Source of the DNA: Flavobacterium sp. 123
GTDB taxonomy: Bacteria; Bacteroidota; Bacteroidia; Flavobacteriales; Flavobacteriaceae
NCBI RefSeq assembly: GCF_003634825.1
Contig: NZ_RBXD01000001.1
Coordinates: 828,501-892,500, forward strand
DNA: 64,000 nt
Direction of reading: 5' to 3'
Shown: piece by piece, positions 44,868 through 51,678 of the stretch
Position numbering within the stretch: the first letter of the stretch is position 1
How the letters are laid out: every line of letters begins with the position of its first letter
Position numbers and translations under genes: made by a program
Notes under the pieces: generated by a model
What the model was told of the DNA's origin: nothing
The model's database searches: none
What the model saw: the letters and a program-made list of their open reading frames with translations, nothing else

Positions 44868-45917
44868 TTAAAAATAGGTTTTTACTGCAAATTCAAATTG
44901 TTCTATAAATATTTTCTTAAAAGCGCTAATATTATTTTGTTCATAAAAAACAAGCATTGCTTTTTTATAATCAATAGAATCTACAGTTCTAAACGATAAC
45001 GGACAGTATTTATTATGCATCAAAATAGCATTGCTAATTATTCTTGCTGTACGCTTATTTCCATCTGAAAAAGGCTGAATATAAGACAACAAAACTAAGG
45101 CTAACAATGCCTTTTCAAAAATATTATCTTTAGCATTAATAAGGTCGCACATGTCATTTAATGCCTCTTTTATTTGAAATTCATTATCTAAAGGCTTATA
45201 ATTTGTTCCCGAAATACCCACTCTTCTATTTCGGATATTTCTATCGATACCTAAACCTTCTATGAGCAGGCTGTGAATATCTTCTATTCGTGAAACTGTC
45301 AAAGGATTTACATAATCAGGATTATCTAAAATAAAATCTAATGCCGCTTTATGATTCAACAACATAACAGCCTCATCTTTAGTTTTACCTGCTGCTGTTT
45401 CTTTCTCTTTTAATAATCTTTCTGTTTCTAATAATGAATAGGTATTGCCCTCTATTTGGGAAGATTTCCAACTTAAATCAATGGCTAACCTCTCAAATTC
45501 TTGATTATATTCAACTGCAGTCAATTTTAAAGTGTTTTCACTAAAATCATTTTGCAGATGGGATAATTTTATAATTTCATCATTAGTAAATAACGAAACG
45601 GTAATCAGGGTTTCTTTAATTAAATTAAAACTAAACCCCTCTTTTATTTGCCTTTCATCAATTTCTTTTTCAAAATAAGTTTCAATATCTATTGGAAAAA
45701 AAACATCTAAGCCTTCACTTATAGAATATTTAGTTGCTTTTCCTCTTCCAGTTGTTACAATAAAATTCTGGAGTAATAGTGTTGCAATAGTTCTTTTAAT
45801 AGTTGCAAAAGCTACTAAAGTACCTAATCCTTCATGAATCTCTTTTGACGAACTATTGGGATGTTTACTAAGATAATCTAAAATCCCTTTTCCTAAATCG
45901 AATTTAAACTTTGCCAT
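44868..45917 (-). CDS. Fic-domain protein with altered catalytic motif (His to Gln)
   Basis: The protein has 349 residues. An N-terminal winged-helix-like region (about 5-70, LDYLSKHPNSSSKEIHEGLGTLVAFATIKRTIATLL) precedes the Fic fold. The inhibitory helix motif SxxxEGN is intact (Ser152-Glu156-Gly-Asn). The active-site loop reads QPFSDGNKRTAR at 281-292, where the family motif is HPFx(D/E)GN(G/K)RxxR. Residue 281 is Gln (codon CAG, bases 45075-45077 on the plus strand as CTG) instead of the general-base His. Canonical Fic proteins transfer AMP to target hydroxyls; without this His, AMP transfer should be weak or absent unless chemistry differs. The gene is enclosed by duplicated clpX 3' ends. 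Confidence 0.88.
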   Translation of the reverse strand: MAKFKFDLGKGILDYLSKHPNSSSKEIHEGLGTLVAFATIKRTIATLLLQNFIVTTGRGKATKYSISEGLDVFFPIDIETYFEKEIDERQIKEGFSFNLIKETLITVSLFTNDEIIKLSHLQNDFSENTLKLTAVEYNQEFERLAIDLSWKSSQIEGNTYSLLETERLLKEKETAAGKTKDEAVMLLNHKAALDFILDNPDYVNPLTVSRIEDIHSLLIEGLGIDRNIRNRRVGISGTNYKPLDNEFQIKEALNDMCDLINAKDNIFEKALLALVLLSYIQPFSDGNKRTARIISNAILMHNKYCPLSFRTVDSIDYKKAMLVFYEQNNISAFKKIFIEQFEFAVKTYF

Positions 45918-45947
45918 AAATCTTACTTTGAGCTCACAAATTTAAAA

Positions 45948-45984
45948 AATAAAGCTCAAAAACATACATTTTTGAGCTTTATTT
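45948..45984. terminator. Terminator between clpX and the Fic gene
   Basis: AAATAAAGCTCAAAAA pairs perfectly with TTTTTGAGCTTTATTT around a 5-6 base loop. It ends clpX transcription ahead of the Fic gene. Confidence 0.85.
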
Positions 45985-46009
45985 GATTTTTTATTGAGCC
46001 TGAAATTAT

Positions 46010-46052
46010 TTATGATGCAATTTCCAATCGTTTCAATAAATTTTTATTCAAG
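46010..46052 (-). repeat. Direct-repeat copy of the clpX 3' end (within clpX)
   Basis: This is the 43-bp copy inside clpX, encoding the last residues ([13 protein letters not shown] region) and the stop codon. The match to 44812-44854 begins exactly at the stop codon. Confidence 0.95.
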
Positions 46053-47242
46053 GTTTCTTTTGCATATTCTTTATCAATTTCTAATATTTTAGTATCAGAA
46101 CTTGGTAATTCGTACATCGCATCGGTTAAAATAGCTTCGCACAAAGAACGCAATCCACGAGCACCTAATTTATACTCTAATGCTTTGTCAACAATAAAAT
46201 CCAAGGCCTCATTTGTAATAGTGAATTCAACATCATCCATCAAAAATAATTTCTCGTATTGTTTGATTAAAGCATTTTTAGGTTGTGTCAAAATTGCGCG
46301 CAAGGTTTCTCTATCCAAAGGATCCATGTGTGTCAAAACTGGTAAACGACCAATAATTTCTGGAATCAATCCAAAATCTTTGATGTCTTTTGGGATAATG
46401 TATTGCAACAAGTTGTCTTTGTCAATATTATCTACATTTTTAGATGTACTGTAACCAACCGCTTGACGGTTCAATCGTTTTGAAATAATACGTTCAACTC
46501 CATCAAAAGCACCACCAGCAATAAACAAAATATTTTGCGTATTTACCTCAACAAATTTTTGGTCTGGATGTTTACGTCCTCCTTTTGGGGGCACATTTAC
46601 AACGGTTCCTTCCAATAGTTTCAATAATGCTTGTTGCACTCCTTCACCAGAAACATCACGTGTAATAGATGGATTGTCACTTTTACGAGCAATTTTATCT
46701 ATTTCGTCAATGAATACAATTCCACGTTCTGCTTTGGTTACATCATAATCAGCAGCTTGAAGCAAACGTGTCAAAATACTCTCCACATCTTCCCCAACAT
46801 AACCTGCCTCTGTAAGAACTGTCGCATCTACGATAGCCAAAGGAACATCTAACATTTTTGCAATGGTTTTAGCCACTAATGTTTTTCCAGTTCCGGTTTG
46901 TCCCACCATGATGATATTACTTTTTTCAATCTCAACCTCATCGTCTAATTGCTGTTGCATCAATCGTTTGTAGTGATTGTAAACGGCAACCGACATTACT
47001 TTTTTAGTTTGGTCTTGCCCAATTACATATTGATCCAAGAACGCTCTAATTTCTTTTGGTTTCTTCAAAATCAAATCTCCAATCAGCTTTGAACTTCCAC
47101 TGGATTTTAATTCCTCCAAAACTATTCCGTGCGCTTGTTCGATACATTTATCACAAATATGTGCATTGATACCAGCAATCAATAAATTGGTTTCTGGCTT
47201 CTTTCTTCCACAAAACGAACACTCTAATATTACTTTTGCCAT
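46010..47242 (-). CDS. clpX: ATP-dependent Clp protease ATP-binding subunit ClpX
   Basis: ClpX is the AAA+ unfoldase that feeds substrates to ClpP. The protein has 410 residues. The N-terminal zinc-binding domain is [12 protein letters not shown]...CDKC. Walker A is [15 protein letters not shown] and Walker B is [12 protein letters not shown]. Pore/sensor segments are [38 protein letters not shown] and GARGLRS. It is complete. Its final 43 bases recur downstream of the Fic gene. It lies 86 bases downstream of clpP and forms the usual tig-clpP-clpX order. Confidence 0.97.
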   Translation of the reverse strand: MAKVILECSFCGRKKPETNLLIAGINAHICDKCIEQAHGIVLEELKSSGSSKLIGDLILKKPKEIRAFLDQYVIGQDQTKKVMSVAVYNHYKRLMQQQLDDEVEIEKSNIIMVGQTGTGKTLVAKTIAKMLDVPLAIVDATVLTEAGYVGEDVESILTRLLQAADYDVTKAERGIVFIDEIDKIARKSDNPSITRDVSGEGVQQALLKLLEGTVVNVPPKGGRKHPDQKFVEVNTQNILFIAGGAFDGVERIISKRLNRQAVGYSTSKNVDNIDKDNLLQYIIPKDIKDFGLIPEIIGRLPVLTHMDPLDRETLRAILTQPKNALIKQYEKLFLMDDVEFTITNEALDFIVDKALEYKLGARGLRSLCEAILTDAMYELPSSDTKILEIDKEYAKETLNKNLLKRLEIAS

Positions 47243-47245
47243 TAT

Positions 47246-47328
47246 TTTAGTCTAATGTCATAAAGCCAAAAGTCGTAAAGTCTTAGCAATGCTTTTGACT
47301 TTTTGACTTTTGACTTTCGACTAATAAT
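47246..47328. repeat. AAAGTC/GACTTT inverted repeat region between clpP and clpX
   Basis: GTCATAAAGCCAAAAGTC and CGTAAAGTCTTAGCA on one side face TGCTTTTGACTTTTTGAC and GACTTTCGACTA on the other, making a long imperfect cruciform. It fills the whole 86-base gap. It is related to the repeats at 9784-9835 and 48228-48283. Confidence 0.6.
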
Positions 47329-48003
47329 TTATCCTCTTATTAAAACCTCATCAATCATTCCGTATGCTTTTGCTTCTTCAGCAATCATCCAATAGTCGCG
47401 TTCGCTATCGTTATGTACTTTTTCAAAAGTTTGTCCGGAGTGGTGAGAAATGATTTTGTACAATTCATCTTTTAATTTCAACATTTCACGTAAGTTGATT
47501 TCCATATCTGTAGCAACTCCTTGAGCACCACCTGATGGCTGGTGAATCATTACTCTTGAATGTGGTAATGCCGAACGTTTTCCTGCTGCACCTGCACATA
47601 AAAGTACTGCTCCCATTGAAGCTGCCATTCCTGTACAAATAGTTGCTACATCTGGTTTGATGTATTGCATTGTGTCGTAGATTCCTAGTCCTGCGTAAAC
47701 GCTTCCTCCTGGAGAATTCAAATAAATCTGAATGTCTTTTGAAGCATCTGCACTTTCTAAGAATAATAATTGTGCTTGAACGATGTTAGCAATTTGATCG
47801 TCAATTCCTGTTCCCAAGAATATAATTCTGTCCATCATTAATCTTGAAAAAACGTCTAATTGTGAAATGTTCAACTGACGTTCTTCAATAATATAAGGAG
47901 TCATATTTTTAGGAGTCATAGCGCCTACTATTTTGTCATAATATAGGGCATTTACTCCTTGGTGCTTTGTAGCAAATTTTTTAAATTCTTTACCGTAGTT
48001 CAT
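47329..48003 (-). CDS. clpP: ATP-dependent Clp protease proteolytic subunit
   Basis: ClpP is the tetradecameric cytoplasmic serine protease. The protein has 224 residues. The catalytic Ser129 is in TICTGMAASMGAVLL and His154 is in RVMIHQPSGGAQG, with the Asp in the C-terminal part. IYLNSPGGSVYAG and ERDYWMIAEEAKAYGMID are classic. The N-terminal stretch of about 35 residues before RQLNISQLDVFSRL is a propeptide-like region typical of Bacteroidota. It works with ClpX encoded just downstream. Confidence 0.97.
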   Translation of the reverse strand: MNYGKEFKKFATKHQGVNALYYDKIVGAMTPKNMTPYIIEERQLNISQLDVFSRLMMDRIIFLGTGIDDQIANIVQAQLLFLESADASKDIQIYLNSPGGSVYAGLGIYDTMQYIKPDVATICTGMAASMGAVLLCAGAAGKRSALPHSRVMIHQPSGGAQGVATDMEINLREMLKLKDELYKIISHHSGQTFEKVHNDSERDYWMIAEEAKAYGMIDEVLIRG

Positions 48004-48108
48004 TTTTTTTATGTTTAAAAGTTTGAAAGTCTAAAGTCTGAAAGTCAGTTAATCCTTAAGGCAAAGTTCATACCTTTCTATAAATGATGCCAATTTGTCT
48101 TCTTTAAA

Positions 48109-48160
48109 TGTTTAATAAGTTTCAGATTTCAAGCTCTTGAAATCTGAAACTTATTAAACA
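48109..48160. terminator. 52-bp perfect inverted repeat between tig and clpP
   Basis: Two exact 25-base arms (CAGATTTCAAG / CTTGAAATCTG core) surround a 2-base centre. It is a hairpin of exceptional length; terminator, attenuator or processing site are all possible. Confidence 0.75.
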
Positions 48161-48164
48161 AAAG

Positions 48165-48194
48165 AGCGCCAAAAAATATTTTTTCTGACGCTCA
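48165..48194. terminator. Second hairpin between tig and clpP
   Basis: GAGCG-c-CA and TG-a-CGCTC arms with an A6/T6 inner stem (AAAAAATATTTTTT), adjacent to the long inverted repeat. It may act as terminator for the tig mRNA. Confidence 0.6.
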
Positions 48195-48227
48195 AATATA
48201 ACTATTTTTTATTGTTTAGTCTTTGTA

Positions 48228-48283
48228 ATAAAATCATAATTTTTGACTTTAAACTTTAAGACTTTTGACTTTATGACTAAAAT
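48228..48283. repeat. AAAGTC-type repeat behind tig
   Basis: TTTTTGACTTTAAACTTT then AAGACTTTTGACTTTATGAC matches 9784-9835 behind rsmG almost word for word. The inverted partner (TTTGAAAGTCTAAAGTCTGA) lies at about 48019-48045 beside the clpP start. Confidence 0.6.
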
Positions 48284-49609
48284 TTATTCTCCGTATGAAG
48301 CGGCAATAAATTCTTCATAAGTAACTTCTTTAGTTGTTGGATTTGCTTTTTCTTTGAACAATTCTAACAATTTAGCTGCTACAACTTGATCTGAAAGTCT
48401 TTTTACTTCTTCTTGATTTGACAAAACTCTTGCTACAATTCCTTGAACTTCTTCGTCAGTAGGATTTGTTTGTCCAAATTGTGCCATTTGTTGTTTGATT
48501 GCATTAGTAGTAAACGTTTTCAAATCTTCAAAAGTGATTTGAATGTTACTTTGTGCCATTGCTCTTCCTTCGATTAATTGAAAACGCAATCCTTTTTCAG
48601 AACGAGCATATTCTACTTCAGCTTCTTCAGCAGAAAGTTTTTTCTCCCCTACAGTTTGCAACCATTTTTTAAGGAATTCAGCAGGCAAATCGAATTTTGT
48701 ATTTTCGATTAAGAACTCAGTTACATCACCTAATAATTTTTGATCTGCTTGTTGCGCAAATTGAGATTCAGCATCTTCTTTAATTTTTGCTTTCAAGTCA
48801 TCAATAGTAGCTACATTTCCTTCTCCGAACAATTTGTCGAACAATTCTTGATTCAATTCCGCTAATTCAGCAGTATTGATTGCTTCGATTGTGAAATCAA
48901 CATCAACATCTAATCCATGAACATCATCATGACTTACTTTTAGGTAATCCATTAATTGATGATCATCTTCAAACAAACCTTTCGTATTTACGGTAACAAC
49001 ATCACCTACTTTTTTACCAATGAATGTATCAGCAGTAGCTTTGTCTTTAAAAAGATCCAAAGCAATAGTAGTTGCGTTATTGATTCCTTTTTCTTCATTT
49101 GAAAAAGTTCCAGTAATATCTGAATCTGCTGCTACAACTTCTTGAGCAATTGCTTTTCCAAATTGTTTTTGGATACGTGCTACTTGACCATCGATTAATT
49201 TATCGTCAGCAGTAACTACATATTTAATAATATCGTTTTTAGCGTCTAAGTCCAATTCAAAATTTGGAACCAAACCAATTTCGTATTCGAATACTAATTC
49301 TTCAGCATCCCAATCCAAGTTTTCGTTTTCTTTTGCAAGAGGAGTTCCAAGAAGATTTAATCTTTCCGATTGCACAAAACGCTCCAAAGCTAAATCAACA
49401 ACTTTTTTTACTTCTTCTTGTTTGATAGCACGACCGTATTGTTTTTCAACAAGATCTTTAGGCACTTGTCCTTTTCTAAATCCTTTAACAGTAGCTAAAG
49501 GCATTTTTTCATTTATTCTTTTTGCTACTTGTCCTTTGTAATCCATGTGAACAACAGTCATTACAATTGTTTCATTCACAGCGTTTATAGCTACTCTTTT
49601 GATATCCAT
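48284..49609 (-). CDS. tig: Trigger factor (ribosome-associated chaperone)
   Basis: This is a ribosome-bound folding chaperone with PPIase-like domain. The protein has 441 residues. The N-terminal ribosome-binding domain contains the signature loop VKGFRKGQVPKDLVEKQYG. The middle region corresponds to the divergent FKBP domain (DSDITGTFSNEEKGINNATTIALDLFKDKATADTFIGKKVGDVV). The C-terminal helical arms run from about residue 250. The sequence is divergent from proteobacterial Tig but typical of Bacteroidota. It heads the tig-clpP-clpX cluster, although hairpins in the 280-base gap may uncouple it. Confidence 0.93.
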   Translation of the reverse strand: MDIKRVAINAVNETIVMTVVHMDYKGQVAKRINEKMPLATVKGFRKGQVPKDLVEKQYGRAIKQEEVKKVVDLALERFVQSERLNLLGTPLAKENENLDWDAEELVFEYEIGLVPNFELDLDAKNDIIKYVVTADDKLIDGQVARIQKQFGKAIAQEVVAADSDITGTFSNEEKGINNATTIALDLFKDKATADTFIGKKVGDVVTVNTKGLFEDDHQLMDYLKVSHDDVHGLDVDVDFTIEAINTAELAELNQELFDKLFGEGNVATIDDLKAKIKEDAESQFAQQADQKLLGDVTEFLIENTKFDLPAEFLKKWLQTVGEKKLSAEEAEVEYARSEKGLRFQLIEGRAMAQSNIQITFEDLKTFTTNAIKQQMAQFGQTNPTDEEVQGIVARVLSNQEEVKRLSDQVVAAKLLELFKEKANPTTKEVTYEEFIAASYGE

Positions 49610-49635
49610 CTTCTTCTTTAATTTACATAATAAAA

Positions 49636-49670
49636 TTGGGTTGCAAAATTATAAAATTTTTACAACCCAA
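49636..49670 (-). promoter_or_regulatory. tig promoter within an 8-bp inverted repeat
   Basis: On the minus strand a -7 box TAATTTTG (49651-49644) lies 35 bases upstream of the tig ATG, with TTTG 16 bases further upstream. TTGGGTTG (49636-49643) and CAACCCAA (49663-49670) form an exact inverted repeat bracketing the -7/-33 interval, so a regulator could bind there (inference). Confidence 0.5.
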
Positions 49671-49683
49671 ACAAGCTTTTTAT

Positions 49684-49921
49684 TCACGATCCTAATCCCA
49701 AAGCGTAAGGACAGGACGGGACTGAATTTTAAACGGTTATTTGACCAAATCCCAACACAAAAACAGAAAATAATTTGGGCGTGACCCTCCAGATTGCTTC
49801 GTTGTTCCTTCTCGCAACTGCGGGTCAGGCTGTACGTTCCCGCTTTTTATGGCCTGCCAAAAAAAAGCAGCCCATAAAAGAGCTCCACTGCCATCCTTCA
49901 CGCGAGCCGAAGTATTCAAGA
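49684..49921. other. GC-richer noncoding block of unknown origin
   Basis: This block lies between tig and the hydrolase gene (49610-50110 has no credible gene). It is clearly more GC-rich than its surroundings, with words such as CTCGCAACTGCGGGTCAGGC and CCATCCTTCACGCGAG. A weak open frame on the minus strand (49737-50003) has no start context and odd composition (Gly/Ser/Gln-rich, no domain), so I do not call it a gene. It looks like the decayed edge of imported DNA. Confidence 0.5.
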
Positions 49922-50048
49922 ATATTAAGTTGTTTTTATATTTTGTAAGAAAAAATTTAATATATTTGAAATAGCTAAAACGAAACAAACATGCGCATAA
50001 CATGCCAATTTATAACAAAAAGAGGTGGTTTTATACGTGTATAAAGTA

Positions 50049-50063
50049 GTTGGTAGCAATGCA
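50049..50063. repeat. Left 15-bp inverted repeat of the hydrolase cassette
   Basis: GTTGGTAGCAATGCA. Its reverse complement occurs at 50644-50658 with one mismatch. Confidence 0.75.
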
Positions 50064-50110
50064 AATCGGCAAAACACTAAAATTCAAAGTAAAAAAAATA
50101 TTTATACTAA

Positions 50111-50638
50111 ATGACTAATTATTTACTTGTGCCAGGACTTGGAAATTCAGGACCAGAACATTGGCAGACATATTTTCAAAATTCAGGCGACAATTTTTAT
50201 AGAATTGAACAACAAGAGTGGGACGCACCAACTTGTGAAGAATGGATAAAAACTATTGACAAGAAAGTTTCAGAGTTTGACCTTTCAACTGTTGTACTTA
50301 TTGGACACAGTTTAGGTTGCTCGACAATTACACATTGGGCGACAAAGTACAAGAGACAAATTAAAGGTGCATTACTTGTTGCACCAAGCGACCTTGAAGC
50401 ACCACAATACACTTTTCCGGCGACAGGTTTTGCACCAATTCCACTTGACAAAATAAATTTTAAAACAATCGTTGTTGCAAGTGCAGACGACATTTGGGTT
50501 TCGTTGGATAGAGCAAAATTTTTTGCGAACAGTTGGGGGAGTGAATTTATAAATATTGGTAACGCAGGACATATCAATGCAGTTTCGGGACACACAAATT
50601 GGGACGAAGGAATGGAGATTTTAAAAACACTCGGTTGA
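50111..50638 (+). CDS. RBBP9/YdeN-family alpha/beta hydrolase
   Basis: The protein has 175 residues in a minimal alpha/beta-hydrolase fold (DUF1234/RBBP9). It shows LVPGLGNSGPEHWQTYFQ near the N-terminus, the nucleophile Ser in VLIGHSLGCSTITHW, the Asp in VVASADDIWVSL and the His in NAGHINAVSGHTNWDEG. The triad is complete. Substrate unknown. The gene lies alone between 15-bp inverted repeats, downstream of a GC-richer block. Its codon choice (GCG, GAC, GGA) looks less AT-driven than neighbouring housekeeping genes. Horizontal acquisition is likely (inference). Confidence 0.88.
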   Translation: MTNYLLVPGLGNSGPEHWQTYFQNSGDNFYRIEQQEWDAPTCEEWIKTIDKKVSEFDLSTVVLIGHSLGCSTITHWATKYKRQIKGALLVAPSDLEAPQYTFPATGFAPIPLDKINFKTIVVASADDIWVSLDRAKFFANSWGSEFINIGNAGHINAVSGHTNWDEGMEILKTLG

Positions 50639-50643
50639 CAAAA

Positions 50644-50658
50644 TGCACTGCTACCAAC
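50644..50658. repeat. Right 15-bp inverted repeat of the hydrolase cassette
   Basis: TGCACTGCTACCAAC, the partner of 50049-50063 (14 of 15 bases), only 5 bases after the hydrolase stop codon. Confidence 0.75.
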
Positions 50659-50893
50659 AGGGGTTTTGCAAAAGCTGGGCTTCAGTGCTAAATTGAACAT
50701 TTGTGCAAGGTTCAACAGCAGTAATTTTATTGAACTTTTGTGCTGATTTCCCGCCCGAACGCAAATTCCCAAACCGTTTTGCGTAATATTAAAAAAGCTC
50801 CTTGGAAGAACCAAAGAGCTTAAGTAAAATCTTTCACTTAATTACGTTTTCTTATAAGAAAAGAGGCTTGATTAAGCATTACAGTACAAATAT
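50659..50893. other. Noncoding region downstream of the hydrolase cassette
   Basis: No gene. Bases 50659-50790 have a composition unlike the chromosome. They contain TTGAAC...GTTCAA short inverted words and repeated TTTTGC motifs, recalling the 3' tails of accessory cassettes in Bacteroidota. At 50795-50822 a hairpin (AAGCTC-c-TTGG / CCAA-a-GAGCTT) with an A-run on its left could terminate minus-strand transcripts. Confidence 0.45.
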
Positions 50894-50922
50894 AAACATT
50901 GATTTTTGTAAAATCAATGTTT
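50894..50922 (+). promoter_or_regulatory. Perfect 13-bp stem hairpin/palindrome in front of the Abi-like gene
   Basis: AAACATTGATTTT and AAAATCAATGTTT are exact complements around TGT. It ends 14 bases before the ATG. It could be an operator, an mRNA leader structure covering the ribosome site, or the terminator of the preceding cassette. Confidence 0.55.
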
Positions 50923-50936
50923 TTAAGAAAAAATTA

Positions 50937-51617
50937 ATGGAATATAATAAGCTTGAATACTATCTTTCTCAACCTAGATTAAACAAATTTCTATTAGCTT
51001 CTGGTAATTCGAAAATAAAAGCTCAAAAATTATACCGTGCAAACTTAAGGGTTTCACAATCGTTTTATCCCATATTAAATTTATTTGAAATATTTTTAAG
51101 AAACATTTGTAATTACCAAGTATCAGCACATTTTGCAAATCCAAATTGGATAATTACCGAGAAAAATGGTTTTATGAGCGACCTTTCATTAACTGGCTCA
51201 AGATTTTTTCTTAAAAATTCAATCCTAAGTGCCGAAAGAACAATAAAAAGAAAAGGAGGATTATTAACCGCTGGAAAAGTTGTTGCTGAACAATCTTTTG
51301 GTTTTTGGACAAGTCTATTTGACACGCATCACTATCGACTTATTGGTGGAATCGTAATACACTCATTTAATAATAAACCAGCAGAAACTAATAGAAACAA
51401 AATAAGTCAAAAACTCAATAGAATAAGAGAATTCAGAAATAGAGTTTATCATAATGAGCCTATTTGTTTTAACGGGAATGTAATAGATTTTACATATGCA
51501 GAAAATATCAAAAATGAAATCTATGAAATGTTAAGTTGGATTGATGGCGATTTAAATGACTACGTTGAATATTTTGACGCAATTGACAATAAAATAAGTA
51601 TTGCTAAAAAGATATAA
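50937..51617 (+). CDS. Abi-family (abortive infection-like) HEPN protein
   Basis: The protein has 226 residues from ATG 50937 (MEYNKLEYYLSQPRLNKFL). It resembles the Abi-like (AbiD/F) family: an all-helical protein with NLFEIFLRNICNYQVSAHF in the first half and the HEPN-type ribonuclease motif Rx4H as REFRNRVYHNEPI (Arg167, His172). Such proteins can cleave RNA and are associated with phage defence in other bacteria (family knowledge); activity here is inference. An in-frame extension to 50802 would read through the palindrome and is rejected. It is solitary, with no antitoxin gene seen. Confidence 0.75.
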   Translation: MEYNKLEYYLSQPRLNKFLLASGNSKIKAQKLYRANLRVSQSFYPILNLFEIFLRNICNYQVSAHFANPNWIITEKNGFMSDLSLTGSRFFLKNSILSAERTIKRKGGLLTAGKVVAEQSFGFWTSLFDTHHYRLIGGIVIHSFNNKPAETNRNKISQKLNRIREFRNRVYHNEPICFNGNVIDFTYAENIKNEIYEMLSWIDGDLNDYVEYFDAIDNKISIAKKI

Positions 51618-51678
51618 AAACACATAACAACTACTAAAACATACACAAAATAATTTAGCAAATTTAACCAACCTAGTT

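Noticed and set aside
49737..50003. Minus-strand 88-residue open frame in the GC-rich block
   Set aside because: No start-site context, no recognisable domain and unusual Gly/Ser/Gln composition. It is most likely a chance frame in noncoding foreign DNA.
50802..50936. N-terminal extension of the Abi-like gene
   Set aside because: It would translate through the perfect palindrome at 50894-50922 with atypical residues; ATG 50937 gives a family-like start.
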